Shown: piece after piece, positions 11,567 through 24,807 of the stretch
Numbering within the stretch: the stretch's first letter is position 1
How the letters are laid out: each line of letters begins with the position of its first letter
DNA from: Curvularia sp. ZM96
Lineage: Eukaryota > Ascomycota > Dothideomycetes > Pleosporales > Pleosporaceae
Direction of reading: 5' to 3'
Length of the DNA stretch: 64,000 nt
Assembly: GCA_022457065.1 (NCBI GenBank)
Contig: JAJGBQ010000006.1
Location: forward strand, 1 to 64,000
Notes under the pieces: model-generated
Database searches by the model: none
Told to the model about the DNA's origin: nothing
The model's input: only the letters and a program-made list of their open reading frames with translations
Position numbers and translations under genes: made by a program

Positions 11567-11649
11567 GTATAGACCTTCCGACAACTAGACTATCGCTACC
11601 TAAATAGTCGACTAACTTAGGCTAGTTATAGGCTAACGCTTCTTTTAAC

Positions 11650-14600
11650 CCTTTTTCCCTTAATTACTTCCTTTCTCTTAAGAATCTAGTTCTCGTTTCT
11701 TTAGATGTTTCTAGTAGTACTCACGTACTAGTGACTTATAGTTTGTTAGATTTTCTTTAGGCTTCTAAGTATTATAGCTCTCTAGCTATCCTTACTACTT
11801 AACTAAGTACTTCTACTAACTACTAATTTTCTATAGGTCCTTAATTTCTTCGACTACGTACTCGTCGTCTTCGAGCTCTATATCTTTTACTAGCTTAGCG
11901 TTTTAGGGTGCTAGTTCTAATAGTTTCTTATAAAAGACGTTATATATACGTATGTCTAGTAGTAACTAGAGTCTATAGTTTACTAGTCCTAATTTCTCTA
12001 GAATTTTAAACGGTCCTAATTAGAGATTATCTAGTTTCTTGCTTAGTCGCTTAGTTTTTAGGTTTTGTCGTGACAAGAAAACTTTGTCCCTCTTCTTAAA
12101 GGTTAGTCTCTTAATCCTTTGCTTATTCGCGGCTTTAGACGTCGTAAGGTTCCTATAAGTAATGTTCTTACTTAGTTCTTCGTATAATTCCTATATTAGT
12201 CGAGCTTTGTCGTCTACTCTAACTACGATACTTCTAATATCTTTTAGGTCTTAATAAGCGGTTAGCTTATACCTATAATTAGCGTAGTACGGCGAGTGTT
12301 TTATAGTCGCCAACTTTAAACTATTATAGGCTAATTATGCTATTAGTAAGAGTTTAACCTAGTTATCTTATAGCTTATTAGCGTATATTCGTAAGTATTA
12401 TTCTAGCGTCTAGTTCGTTCGTTCTATTTATCCGTTAGTTTCTAAGTAAAAGCTAGTCGATAGCTTCTTCTTTATTCCTATTTTTGCTAAGAACGTTAAC
12501 TAATACTTTAATATAAACAGCTTATCTCTATCTATAATAAATTTCTTAGGCATTCTATACTCTAATACTAGTGTCTTAGTAACTTCGCACGCGCATTCCT
12601 TTGCCGTAATAGTCTCTTCTATAGGCACGAACTTTACTCTTTTAGTTAATTAACACACGATTACTAGGATAGTATCGTAAAGTCGAGCTAATTCTAGTTC
12701 TAGTGACTTTAGGAGCTTTACTATAAAGTCTATTATCACGCTACTTTATAGTCGTATTAGTGGCGGTAAGGGCTATAATAGGCTATAGGGCTTATATCTC
12801 TTAGGCTTATTCTAATAACATACTAAATAGTTGCCTAGGATCTCCTACACCTCCGCTCGCAAGCGTGGTATGCTAAATACCTTACTTAGTTATCTAACTA
12901 TTTCCTCTACTTCTATATATCTATACTCTAGCGACTTATATAGTTTCTTTATAAGGTCCGACCTTATATGCGAGAGTACGTAGATTTTATTTTCGTTTTA
13001 GGGTTCCTATTTATCTAGTAGGAACCTAGCAAGGTTATTTTCTCCGTTCTTGCGGACCTAGCTAGCGGCTTTTTACTACTACTACTATTATAATATTTCT
13101 ACCTGCTCGGCTATCTTAGCTACTCTAGCTAGTTCTAGCTAGTTGTACTTAAGGCTACTATCTAGCATCTTTATTAGTACTATATCGTGAGGCTCCTTTC
13201 AGCCTTCTTCGCGTAAATTAGATCTTTAGCTTAGGGCATCCGCTGCTCTATTAAGCGATCCTGCTTAATACGTAATCTTAAAGTCGAACTAAGCTAATAT
13301 TTTAGCCTATTAGACTTATCGCTAGTTAAGTTTCTTAGTCGTTATAAAACTCGCTAAGTTCTAGTAATTAGTAAAAACCTCGATCGTGTCTAGAAGTTCT
13401 AATAGGTACACTTCCTATTATTTAAAAGTATCGACTACTCTAAGTAGCTCCTTATCGTGAATATCGTAGTTAAGTTCTACTCCTAAGAACTTCCTAGAAT
13501 AGTAGAACACTAGTCTCTATTTCCTATCTAGGCACTACTATAATAATATAGCTCCGAGTGCATAGTCTAACGCGTTAGTCTTAACTCGCGTCTTTCGTCT
13601 TAGGTTATACATTTCTAGTACGGGTGCTTTAAGGAATATCTGTTTAATCTGTTTAAACGCTTCTTAATATTTCTTTTTCTACTAGAATTCTACTTTTTTC
13701 TTTATAATCTTAGAGAGTAGTATAGTAATTTTTAAATAATCTTTAATAAACTTCTAGTAGTAGTTAGTAAATCCTAGAAAGGATTACACGTCTTTAACTA
13801 TTTTAGGTTTTAGCTATTCCTGTATAGTTGCTATCTTCTTTAGGTTTATTTTAACTTCTTTAGTTAAGATAATAAAGTCTAGAAATTCCGTTTCTTTAAC
13901 GTAGAATTCGTATTTTCCTAGCTATAGGTATAGCTTGTATTCCTTAAGCTTCCTAAGTACTTTCTTTACATATTCGATATGTTCGTTAAGGGTCCTGCTA
14001 GAGTACACTAGTATATCGTCTAAATATACGGTAATAAAGATTCTAAGGTACTCGTAGAGAGCGCTATTAATAACTAACTAAAAGGTTGCTAGCGCGTTTG
14101 TTAAACTAAACGGCATAACCGTATACTCGTATAGTCTATACTTTGTTTTAAACGCTGTTTTCTATTCGTCTCCTTTCTTAATTCTAATTCTATAAAATCC
14201 TTCTCGAACGTTAAACTTTGTAAACTACTTAGCTCTCTAGAGTTAATCTATAAGCTCTAATATTAGTAGTAAGGGATATTAATTCTTTTAAGTACTAGCG
14301 TTTAACCTTTAGTAGTCGATACATAGTCGCTATTTACTATTAGACTTCTTTACGAACAATATTAGAGAGGCTATTAGGCTATATCCTAGTCAAATAAATC
14401 TCTTCTTTAAATTCTTTTAGAGGTATTCCTATAGCTTAGTATCGTGCTCGGGCGCTATTAGGTACATGCCTCCTAGCGTCAACTTCGCTCCTTCTTCTAG
14501 GATAATCTTATAATTCTAATTCTAGTGTTTAGCTAGGTCTATTGTCTCGTTTTTCTTAAATAGTTCTCTAAACTCGTTTGTTTAGTATATATCTAGTATA

Positions 14601-17250
14601 TCTAGTAGTAAGGGTCTGTCCTTCGTAGGCGCGACTCGTCTTATCTAAATAACTCCTACTTTCTAAGAGTTCTTCGTATAGATTCTCGCGATCTTATGCG
14701 GTGAGATCTTGCTAAATCTCCTGTCCTAGGTTAAGCTCTAATTCGTTAGGCGTGTCTTCTTTTATACTCTAGCAACCTTACGCGTAGGTTCTTAGCTAAG
14801 TATTGTCTTCTTTCGCTAATCGATAGCGGGGTTATAGGTATCTAGCTAGTTATAACTAATTAGTAGGTCCGTTTCTTCTAGGTCTATAATACTAATATTT
14901 ATTTAGCTTTCTATATCTGCCACTTTTAGTGTCACTAACTTAGTCTCTAGCCTAATCGTGCCGTTTCCGTAGGCTATAGGTTTCTCTTTAGCTAATACTA
15001 TCTCTAGCGGAATTTCCTTATTCTAGTAGGGTATTCCGTATTTCTCTACTATTCTTAGTAAGATTATAGTTCTTACAGCTCTACTGTCTATAAACGCTTT
15101 TATTTCGTGTCTATATATATACACAATCGCCGTTAGTTCTAACGCGCGATTACTAGTAACTTGTACTTGTCTAAGGGTCGTTTTAGGACTACCTTCACTA
15201 GCTTGACCCTATCCCTAGCGGCATCCTAGTTTTTTAGCTAAGAGCGTCAGCCTTTCTCCAACCTCTTCTTTTTCTTAGGGAATCTTCTAGCTTGTTGCTT
15301 AGCTACTAAGTAATCTAGATAGGCGTTCCTATAATATAATCTCTAATTACTATACCTATGTAGTATAAGTTCTTTTCTAGGTGTCTATTCTCTCGTAGTT
15401 CTATTTGCGCGTCGTTAATCCCTATTCTTTTAGTTAGTACTACGTAGAAAATAACTAGTGTTTACCTTCGTATTATAGTGTACTGTATACTAATCTTCTA
15501 TGTAAAAGGTCTAGTAGATATTTATGTATAGAATTATTTTCTCTAGTGTTTCTAGCGCTAGAATCTAATTCTTTATTGTGTTATGAGTTTTACATTCTAC
15601 TATTCGGCATTTCTTGGCCGCTATAGTTCTATGTAGATAGTAGCTTTCTTGTCTTGCTGCGATTCGCTATTCTTAGTAGAATTGGCATTTTTCTATATAG
15701 TTTATCCATTCTAGGCGCTCGTGCGCCTCTTAGTACTCTTCTTAGTAGATATAGTAATCTAATATTAGGCATTCTTCTGCCCACAGATATATATAGTAGC
15801 AGCTATACTTATCTAGCTTGCTCTACTCCTTTTTATCTGCGTGGTATATGCAAAAATCCCTTTTATAGTCGACCTAGTAGAATTGTTAGTAGATTTCTTC
15901 TTTCTTATTATAATTCTCTACTAGTTAGTATTCTAGTAGCGTGGGGTCTATAAAGAGAGGTTGTTCTTCGAACGCTTTTCTAGCTATAGTGTTGGCCTCG
16001 TAGCTAGTAACGTTAAGTCGTCGAGCGCGATACCTATAGGTATCCGCTACATGCGTGGCGTCGCCGTATAGCCAATATTCCCCTTTTGCTAATTATTACT
16101 ATATATCTATAGCGTAAATTTTCTAATTAGTTAGTTCTAGAGTTGCCTATCGCATAACCTCGTTTGCTTAAATAGGTCTAGGAACTACCTTAAAGTTATT
16201 ATCTTCGTTTAAGCGCGCTTCTTCGTATAAGTCTAGGTTACTAAGTATATCGCTCGGTTCTTCTATAGATAGTAAGATAGATAGCTAAGCTCTTAGTATC
16301 TTTATCTTTACTACTACTTATTTACTAACTTTGTTCTTAGGGTAGTCTCTATAGAAGTGTCCTAACTCTCTACATCTAAGATATACTTTATTATCGTAGC
16401 GCTTCTAGCGTTCTTTCTTAGAAAGACTATCTTAGCTCTTTCTTTAGGATTTTTTATTCTTAGACTTCTCTTATATCTTGCTAGCTATAATAGTATTACT
16501 ATCTTTATCTTTATTACTACGATATTTCTTAGTATTAGCTATTATAGACTAGAACTATTTTCTTTTCTACTTATTTCTTTTCTATAGCCTATAGTTAATA
16601 CGTATAGCTAGCTCGATTAATACGTGTAGCGTCTCTAGCTTATTATAGTATATAAGCCCGTTTTTAACATTTTCTTTTAGTTCTACTTCGTATACTGTAC
16701 GAAGCGATACGTCGTTCTAATTAATTCTAGACTATAGTTACTTAAACTTAGCCGTATACGCGGATACTAACTTAGTTTAGCGTAAACGAGTAATCGCTCT
16801 TTCTACTTATTTCTTTTTATCTATTTTGCCAAAGATGCGTCCTATTTCTATTTTAAAGTTTTCCTAGCTCTTAAATAGCTCGTGTATTTCCTCCTTAGTC
16901 CTATAATTATCTATGTCTTTTAGGAAGTCCTTAACGTATAGCTATACCTATCTAGCTATCTTACTTTTTATATACGTACTAGCTAGTAGAATCTTTTTCT
17001 AGTTATTAGGTACTCTATAGTATTCGCTATAGAGATTAGTGCTAGTTAGGAACGTCTATAAATCGTTATAACTTCTATCGAACTTTTCTAGTAGCGCTAT
17101 CTTAGGTTTCGCGGTAGCTCTTTTCTTATTAGGGGTGGCTATTAGCTAGCTCGTAAGCTAATTAATTATTTCCTACATGCTAGCTATCTACTACGCTTAG
17201 ATCGTGGCCTATCGCCTAAGATTTCGTAGTTCTCGCACGTGACGCATATT
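11650..17250 (-). pseudogene. gag-pol remnant of Gypsy copy A
   Basis: Read from right to left on the minus strand: Gag with a zinc knuckle trace (C-x2-C-x3-GH-x4-C, its first and last Cys now Tyr) near 16385-16330; reverse transcriptase with [13 protein letters not shown] near 14038-14000 (YLDD at 14026-14015); RNase H with NALDYALGAIL near 13575 and LNRAADALS near 13235; integrase with VIIDFIVKL near 12745, FIIDRDKLF near 12540 and ERTNQTLE near 12400; and a chromodomain with YVVEEI and KYLVK near 11860-11780. The polyprotein would have carried out reverse transcription and chromatin-guided integration. Many stops make it non-functional. Confidence 0.9.
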
Positions 17251-17433
17251 ATCGTCCTCGTTATTACTTAGGGTTAGTATCTTATCGTCGAGTGCTAGGT
17301 TAGGCCTAGGTGCTAGACCTTAGATAGGTCTCTAAATACTATTCTAAGATTAAGAGTGTATATAAGACATCTTAAATCTTAATTAGGCGTACTATTAGTT
17401 AAATCTATCTATAGAATCTGTAAGTAGTTAAAG

Positions 17434-17912
17434 TGTTACACAGGGGTTCGCTATACTCACCTAGTCTTAGTCTAAATTAGGGCGAGACTTATATAAAGTA
17501 TTCCGTGCGATTATTTTCTAGCAATTCGTAGTAAAGAGAAGTTATAGGAGTTTAACTAAATATAAATAAATAATCAATTCTATAATAATAGAATAACTAA
17601 GTATTAATCTATATAAGAGAAGAACTTATAAGAGTTAATTATAATAAGTATAATAATAAAATCTAACCTATTCTTATATCTATTACTATCTACCTATCCG
17701 TTAGAGCGGCCCTTGCTATTACTAACGGTCCTGTCTACTATAATAGCTCTCTACTATCACATATACTCCTGCTATTACTAATAGTTATCCTTAGCGTAAT
17801 AGTAGTCACGTAACTATCGCCCCGCAGTAATTATTACCTTTTAACGTGGCGCCTAATAGTCTCTAACCTATGGCCCTCGTCTAGAAGAGATTCTTCGCTA
17901 TTACTTATAATA
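17434..17912 (-). repeat. LTR 2, shared by copies A and B
   Basis: This 479-bp LTR starts with TGTTACA and ends with TATAATA, which is TGTAACA after one G-to-A and one C-to-T change. It is 5' LTR for copy A and 3' LTR for copy B. A polypurine tract follows on its right, and a candidate primer-binding segment precedes it on the left (17415-17433, GTTAAAG next to the LTR). Confidence 0.92.
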
Positions 17913-18051
17913 TTATCCCCCCTCTTAGGGTTATCGTCCTAATACCCTAGATTATCGTTTTCCTATATATTGCTTAGCGCTAGTGGCGTAAATAAGTATA
18001 AAGGCACGCCCGTTATATTATAAGCGTTCCTTCCTCTATACCTCCCTAACT

Positions 18052-18472
18052 ATGCCTAAGGTTCTATCTTCTCGCCGTATTCGTACCTAGGGTTTAACTT
18101 CCAAGCGCTGTACTCGTACTAACCGTATAAAAGAGTAGAGTTACGAAATAACTTACTATTATAAGTAGTATAAGAAAAAGAACCTTTGTTGCTTTATAGA
18201 CACTACGACTAGTTATTACGCTAGGTGTATTTCTATTATAGCTAAATATAGCCTATTTATTTCTAAGGAAGAGTAGGAGAAGGTTTAGCGCGAGAAGCGG
18301 CAGAAGCAGATCGAGATTACGCGTTTAAAGGCTTAGCTAGCTCAACGTAAGCTAGAACTTCTAGAGGCTAAGGCATAAGAGTAAGTATTTACTAATCGAG
18401 ATCTTACTATTCTAAACTTCTAGGATCGCGCGAAAGAGCAGGCTGAGGGGAGTTCTACCTCTAGTACGGACC
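18052..18472 (+). pseudogene. Antisense accessory ORF remnant in Gypsy copy B
   Basis: This is the counterpart of the frame at 11146. The ATG survives at 18052 and the frame begins MPKVLSSRRIRT. It reads through a Cys/Tyr-rich segment (KKNLCCFIDTTTS, YYARCIS), then FISKEE and a charged helix (REKRQKQIEI, QRKLELLEAKA). In-frame TAG/TAA codons interrupt it. The reading order and spacing match copy A, so the ORF was part of the ancestral element, encoded against gag-pol next to the 3' LTR. The paired Cys residues hint at a metal-binding N-terminus. Function unknown. Confidence 0.65.
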
Positions 18473-18559
18473 TTCTAATAACTAGACTATCGCTATCTAA
18501 ATAGTCGACTAACTTAGGCTAGTTACAGGCTAACGCTTCTTTCGACTCTTTTTCCCTTA

Positions 18560-21500
18560 ATTACTTTCTTTCCCTTAAGAACCTAGTTCTCGTCTCTTTA
18601 GATATTTCTAGTAGTACTCACGTACTAGTGACTTATAGTTCGTTAGATTTCCTTTAAGTTCCTAAGTATTATAGCTCTCTAGCTATCCTTACTACTTAAC
18701 TAAGTACTTCTACTAACTACTAATTTTCTATAGGTTCTTAATTTCTTTAACTACGTACTCGTCGTCTTTAAGCTCTATGTCTTCTACTAGCTTAGCGTTT
18801 TAGGGTGCTAGTTCTAATAGTTTCTTATAAAAGACGTTATATATACGTATGTCTAGTAGTAACTAGAGTCTATAGTTTACTAGTCCTAATTTCTCTAGAA
18901 TTTTAAACGGTCCTAATTAGAGATTATCTAGTTTCTTACTTAGTCGCTTAGTTTTTAGATTTTATCGTAATAAGAAAACTTTATCCCCTTTCTTAAAAGT
19001 TAGTCTCTTAATCCTTTACTTATTCGCGGCTTTAGACGTCGTAAGATTCCTATAAGTAATATTCTTACTTAATTTCTCGTGTAGTTCTCGCATTAGTTAA
19101 GCTTTATCGTCTACTCTAACTATAATACTTTTAATATTCTTCGGGTCTTAATAAGCGACTAGCTTATACCCGTAATTAGTGTAGTACGGCGAGTGCTTTG
19201 TAGTCGCCAACTTCGTACTATTATAGACTAACTATGCTATTAGTAAGAGTTTAACCTAGTTATCTTATAGCTTATTAGCGTATATTCGCAAGTATTATTC
19301 TAGCGTCTAGTTTGTTCGTTCCGTTTGTCTATCAGTTTCTAAGTAAAAGCTAGTTAATAGCTTCTTCTTAACTCCTATCTTTACTAAAAACGTTAACTAA
19401 TACTTTAAAGTAAATAGCTTATCTCTATCCGTAATAAACTTCTTAGGCATTCTATACTCTAATACTAGTACCTTAGTAACTTCGTACGCGCATTCTTCTA
19501 CTATAATAGTCTCTTCTATTAGCACGAACTTTACCCCTTTAGTCAATTAGCACACGATTACTAAGATAGTGTCGCAAAGTCGGGCTAATTCTAGTTCTAG
19601 TGACTTTAGAAGCTTCACTATAAAGTCTATTATCACGCTATTCTATAGTCGTGTTAGTAGCGGTAAGAGTTATAACAGGCTATAGGGCTTATATCTCTTA
19701 GGCTTATTCTAATAATATACTAAATAGTTATCTAGGATCTTCTACACCTCCGCTCGTAAGCGTGGTATTATAAACACTCTTATTAGTCGTCTAACTATTT
19801 TTTTAACTCTTACGTGTCCGTATTCTAGGGACTCGTATAGGTCTCGTATAAAGTCTATCTTTATATATAGAGGTACGTATATTTAGTCCTTCTAAATTAT
19901 ATAATAGTACTTCTTATTATCCTATAGTAGTGCCTTCTACTTAGGGTCGTTAGTGTCTAGCTTCTATTTAGCTACTTTCTACTACCACTATTACTATAGA
20001 GTATCTATTAATATGGCTACCTTAGCTACTCTAGCTAGTTCTAGTTAGTTATATCTCAAGCTACTATTAGGCATCTTCTTAAGTACTATATTATATAGTT
20101 CTTTATAATCTTTGTCTCGTAGGTTAGATCTTTAGCTTAGGGCATCTACTACTCTGTTAAGTAATCCTACTCGATACGTTATCTTAAAGTTAAACTAAGC
20201 TAATATCTTAGTCTATTAGACTTATCGTCTATTAAGTTTCTTAGTTATTATAAAACTTACTAGGTTCTAGTAATTAGTAAAAATCTCGATCGTGTCTAGA
20301 AAACCTAATAAGTATACTTCTTATTATTTAAAAGTATTAACTACTCTAAGTAGTTCCTTATCGTAAATATTATAATTAAGTTCTACTTCTAAGAACTTTC
20401 GTGAATAGTAGAACACTAGTCTCTATTTTCCGTCTAGACACTACTATAACAATATAGCTCCGAGTGTATAGTCTAACGCGTTAGTCTCGACTCGCGTCCT
20501 TCGTCTTAGGTCGTATATCTCTAGTACGGGTGCTTCGAGGAAAATCTATTTAATCTAATTAAACGCTTCTTAATGTTTCTCGTTCTACTAGAATCCTACT
20601 TCCTTCTTTGTAATCTTAGAGAGTAGTATAGTAATTTTTAAATAATCTTTAATAAACTTCTAATAATAATTAGCGAATCCTAGGAAGAATTACACGTCCT
20701 TAACTATTTTAGGTTTTAGCTATTCCTATATAGTCGCGATCTTTTTTAGATTTATTTTAACTTCTTTAGTTAAGATAATAAAGCCTAGGAATTCTATTTC
20801 CTTAACGTGGAATTCGTATTTTTCTAGCTATAGGTACAGCTTATATTCCTTAAGCTTCCTAAGCACTTTCTTAACATATTTAATATATTCTTTGAGAGTC
20901 CCTCTAGAGTACACTAGTATATCGTCTAGGTAGGCTGTAGTAAAGATTCTAAGGTATTCATAGAGAGCGTTATTAATAACTAATTAAAAGGTTACTAGCG
21001 CATTTATTAACCTAAATAGCATAACTATATATTTATATAGTCCATACTTTATTTTAAACGCTATTTTCTATTCGTCTCCCTTCTTAATTCTAATTCTATA
21101 AAATCCTTCTTAAATATCGAACTTTATAAACTACTTAGCTCCCTAGAGTTAATCTATAAGCTCTAATATTAGTAGTAAGAGATATCGATTTTTTTATATA
21201 CTAGCGTTTAACCTTTAGTAGTCGACACACAGTTGCTATTTACCGTTAGGCTTCTTTACAAACAATATTAGTAAGGCTATTAGGCCGTATTCTAGTTAAA
21301 TAAATCCCTTCTTTAAATTCTTTTAGAGGTACTCCCTTAGCTTAGCGTCGTGCTTGGGCGCTATTAGGTACATGCCTTCTAGCGTTAACTTTACTTCTTC
21401 TTCTAAGACGATCTCGTAATCCTATTCTTAGTATTTAGCTAGGTCTATTATCTCGTTTTTCTTAAATAGTTCTCTAAACTTGTTCGTTTAGTATACTTCT

Positions 21501-24220
21501 AGTATATCTAGTAGTAAGAGTTCTTCCTTCGTAGTCGCGACTCGTCTTATCTATATAACTCCTACTTGCTAAGAGTTCTTTACATAGATTCTCGCGATCT
21601 TATATAGTAAGATCTTACTAAATCTTCTATTCTTAAGTAAGCTCTAATTCGTTAGGCGTATCTTCTTTTATACTCTAGTAACCTTGCGCGCAGGTTCTTA
21701 GCTAAGTATAGTCTATTTCTACTAATTAATAGCTAGGTTATAGGTATCTAGCTAGTCATAACTAATTAATATTTCTTCCTCTCTAAGATCTATAATATTA
21801 ATATTTATTTAACTTTATATATTAGCTACTATTACTAGTACTAACTACGTTTTAAGTCTTATAAAGCCACTCCTATATACTATAGAACTATTATCGGCTA
21901 ATACTACTTATATTAGCTTTTCCTTAGCCTAATAGGGTATTCTATATTTCTCTATAGCTTTTAGGGATATAACTATCCTTGCTACTCTACTATCTACTAG
22001 AGCTAATAGCTTATTTTCTAGTACGTATATAGTCGTAGTTAACCTAGACTCGCGTCCTCTAATATTCTATACTTCCTTAAGGGTCGTTTTAGGACTACCT
22101 TTACTAGCGTGACCCTATCTCTAGTAGTATTCTAGTTTTTTAGTTAAGAGCGTTAGCCCTTCTCTAACCTCTTCCTTTCCTTAGAGAATTTTCTAGCTTA
22201 TTGTTTAGCTACTAAGTAATCTAGATAGGCGTCCCTATAGCATAATCTCTAATTACTATGCCTATATAGTATAAGTTCTCTTTTAGATGTCTATTCCCTA
22301 TTACGCGTGGTCCTATTGCGCTATCGATCTTAGTTCTTTTAATTAGTTTATTATAGAAAGTAACTACTATTTACTTTTACGTTATAGTGTATTATATACT
22401 AATCTTCTATATAAAAGGTCTAGTAGATGTTTATATATAGTATTATTTCCTCTAGTATCTCTAGTATTAGGATCTAATTCTTTGTCGTGTTATATATCTT
22501 ATATCCCACTATTTAGTATTCCTTAGCTATTATAGTCCTATATAAGTAGTAGCTCTTCTACCTTACTATAATTCGCTATTCTTAATAGAATTAGCATTTC
22601 TCTATATAATTAATCTACTCTAGGCGCTCGTGCGCCTCTTAGTATTCTTCCTTATAGATGTGATAATCTAACATTAGATATTCGTTTGCCTACAGATATA
22701 TGTGGTAGTAGCTATATTTGTCTAGCTTGCTCTACTCCTTTTTATCTACGTAGTATATATAGAAATCTCTTCTATAGTTAACCTAGTAAAGCCTCTAATA
22801 GAGCTTTTTCTCCCTTTCGTAGTCTTCTACTAGTTAGAACGCTAGTAGGGTAGGGTCCACGAAGAAAGGCTATTTCTCGAACGCTTTTCTAATTATAGCG
22901 TCGGTCTCTATACTAGTAATAGAGAGTCGTCAGGCGCGATACGTATAGGTATCCGCCACGTAGGTAGCATCGCTATACACCTAATATTCCTCTCTACTTA
23001 GTCGTTAGTCTATTTCCTTATCTTTAATTTTCTAATTAGTAGGTTCTAGAGTTGCCTATCTCGTAACCTCGTTTATCTAGACGGGTCTAGGTACTATCTC
23101 GAAGTCGTCTTCTTCGTCTAAGCGTGCTTCTTCGTATAAGTCTATATCGCTAAGGTTGTCGTTTAACTCCTTAATAGATAGTAAGATAGATAGTTATACT
23201 TTTATTATTCTAATCTTTACTACTACTTACTTAACTTCGTTCCTAGGGCAGTCTCTACAGAAGTATTCTAACTCCCCGCATCTAAGATATACTTTGTTAT
23301 CGTAACGCTTCTAGCGTTCTTTCTTAGATAGTCTATCGTTATACTTTCTAGGGTTTCTTTTCTTATCCTTAGTCTTTTCTTATACCTTACCCGTTATAAT
23401 AGTATCTCTATCTTTATTAGTTTAGTTACACTACTTCTTCATATTTACTATCATAGGCTAGAACTGTCTTTTCTTCTACTCGTTCCTTTCCTATAGCCTG
23501 TTGTTAATATATATAGCTAACTTAATTAGAGTCTATAGCGTCTTAGATTTATTATAATACACTAGACTATCTTTAACGTTTTCCTTTAAGCCCGCTTTAA
23601 ATACTATTTAAAGAGCTACGTCGTTCTAGTTAATCCTAGCCTAGAGTTGCTTAAACTCGGCCGTATACGCAGATACTAACTTAGTTTGCCTTAGACGAGT
23701 TATCGCTTTCTCTACCTAGTTCTTAGCGTCTACTTCTCTAAAAATACGTCCTATCTCTTTCTTAAAGGCATTCTAGTCTTAGAATAGCGCCTTAGTTTCA
23801 TTCTTAGTTCTATAGGTATTAGATAACGATATAAAGTTTTCTACGTGTGGCTATATCTATATAGCTACCCTTCTCTTTAGAAGTGTGCTTACTATAAGAA
23901 TCTTTTCTTAGTTATTAGGAACCTAGTTAAGTCTATAATAGAGGTCGACGTTAGTAAGAAACGTTCTTAGTTTGTTACGTCCCCCTTCGTATTTCTTAGG
24001 TATACCTATTTTAGACTTTAGAAGTAGCCTCTCGTTCAGCGTGGCTATAAGCTACCCTATAAGCTAGTTAACTAGACTCTATATATCTACTAGCTACTTA
24101 GCTTACTCTTTTACCTATCGCTTAAGCTTAGCTACTAACTCCCTAGGAGTAGGTTCTACCTTAGGCTTCTCTCTATTACTAGGCGTGAGCATCTTATTAT
24201 TCTTAGGCCTTTAGTCGGAT
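18560..24220 (-). pseudogene. gag-pol remnant of Gypsy copy B
   Basis: On the minus strand: a Gag zinc knuckle trace with LRCGELEYFCRDCPR near 23290-23240, which keeps more of its Cys residues than copy A; reverse transcriptase YLDDILVYS with YLDD at 20932-20921; RNase H and integrase traces at positions matching copy A; and a chromodomain trace near 18790-18680. Numerous TAG/TAA codons interrupt every domain. No protease motif was confidently located in either copy. Confidence 0.88.
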
Positions 24221-24300
24221 TCTATACTAGAGACATCTGCTAGGTTATCTTAATAAGCTATCTTACTTAGTCAAGCGACTATTAGTTAAATCCTTCTATA

Positions 24301-24320
24301 GAATCCGTAGGTAGTTAAAG
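24301..24320 (-). other. Candidate primer-binding site of Gypsy copy B
   Basis: The 20 bases directly left of LTR 3 lie just inside the 5' LTR of a minus-strand element, where reverse transcription is primed. On the minus strand they read CTTTAACTACCTACGGATTC. The equivalent segment beside LTR 2 is CTTTAACTACTTACAGATTC, the same sequence with C-to-T and G-to-A changes. The matching tRNA was not identified. Confidence 0.55.
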
Positions 24321-24807
24321 TATTATATAGGGGTTCGCGATACTTATCTAGTCTTAGTCTAGGTTAGGGCGAGACTTGTATAAAGTATTCTATGCGATTG
24401 TTTTCTAGCGATCTGTAGTAGAGAGAAGTTATAGGAGTTTTAACTAAAAGTAAAAGTAATAATTAATTCTATAACGATAGAATAACTAAGTATTAATCTA
24501 TATAAGAGAAGAACTTATAAGAGTTAACTATAATAAATATAATAATAAAATCTAATCTATTCTTATATCTATTGCCGTCTACCTGCTATTACTACTATTA
24601 CTCTCCTCCTAAGTCTTGGCCTAATATCCTTAATAGTTGCTATTACATATGCCCTGCCATCATGCGCTAGCGCCTAATAGTAGTCTTGGCGTGATATTAA
24701 TTACGTGACCGCCGCCCCGCGGTGATTATTACCTTTTGACGTGGCGCCTAATGGTCTCCAACCTGCGGCCATCGTCTAGGAGAGATCCTTCGTTGTTACT
24801 TGTAACA
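24321..24807 (-). repeat. LTR 3 (5' LTR of copy B)
   Basis: This 487-bp LTR has its left end mutated to TATTATA and its right end intact as TGTAACA. It aligns with LTR 1 and LTR 2. Its last ~100 bases (24715-24807) are visibly less decayed, keeping GTGGCGCC, CTCCAACCTGCGGCC and CTTGTAACA. Confidence 0.92.

Larger units (their letters stand above)
10537..17912 (-). mobile_element. Ty3/Gypsy chromovirus copy A, decayed, minus strand
   Basis: The element has LTRs at 10537-11006 and 17434-17912, with TGTTACA...TGTAACA ends (the end of the right LTR mutated to TATAATA). The polypurine tract reads AAGAGGGGGGATAA on the minus strand directly inside the left LTR (11007-11022), so the left LTR is the 3' LTR and the element runs right to left. 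Gag zinc knuckle, reverse transcriptase, RNase H, integrase and chromodomain traces follow in the Ty3/Gypsy order on the minus strand. All reading frames are full of TAG/TAA stops from C-to-T change. The right LTR is shared with copy B. Confidence 0.93.
17434..24807 (-). mobile_element. Ty3/Gypsy chromovirus copy B, decayed, minus strand
   Basis: The second internal region of the same family runs from the shared middle LTR (17434-17912, 3' LTR for this copy) to LTR 3 (24321-24807, 5' LTR). The polypurine tract (17913-17928 on the plus strand as TTATCCCCCCTCTTAG) and the primer-binding side (24301-24320) fit a minus-strand element. Domain order matches copy A. The two copies align almost base for base over most of their length, but each has private C-to-T changes. 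Parts of the left and right ends of copy B are more diverged than the pol core. Confidence 0.92.

Noticed and set aside
15654..15953. 99-residue frame in the decayed zone
   Set aside because: It lies antisense inside Gypsy copy A and has no motif; the second copy does not keep it open.
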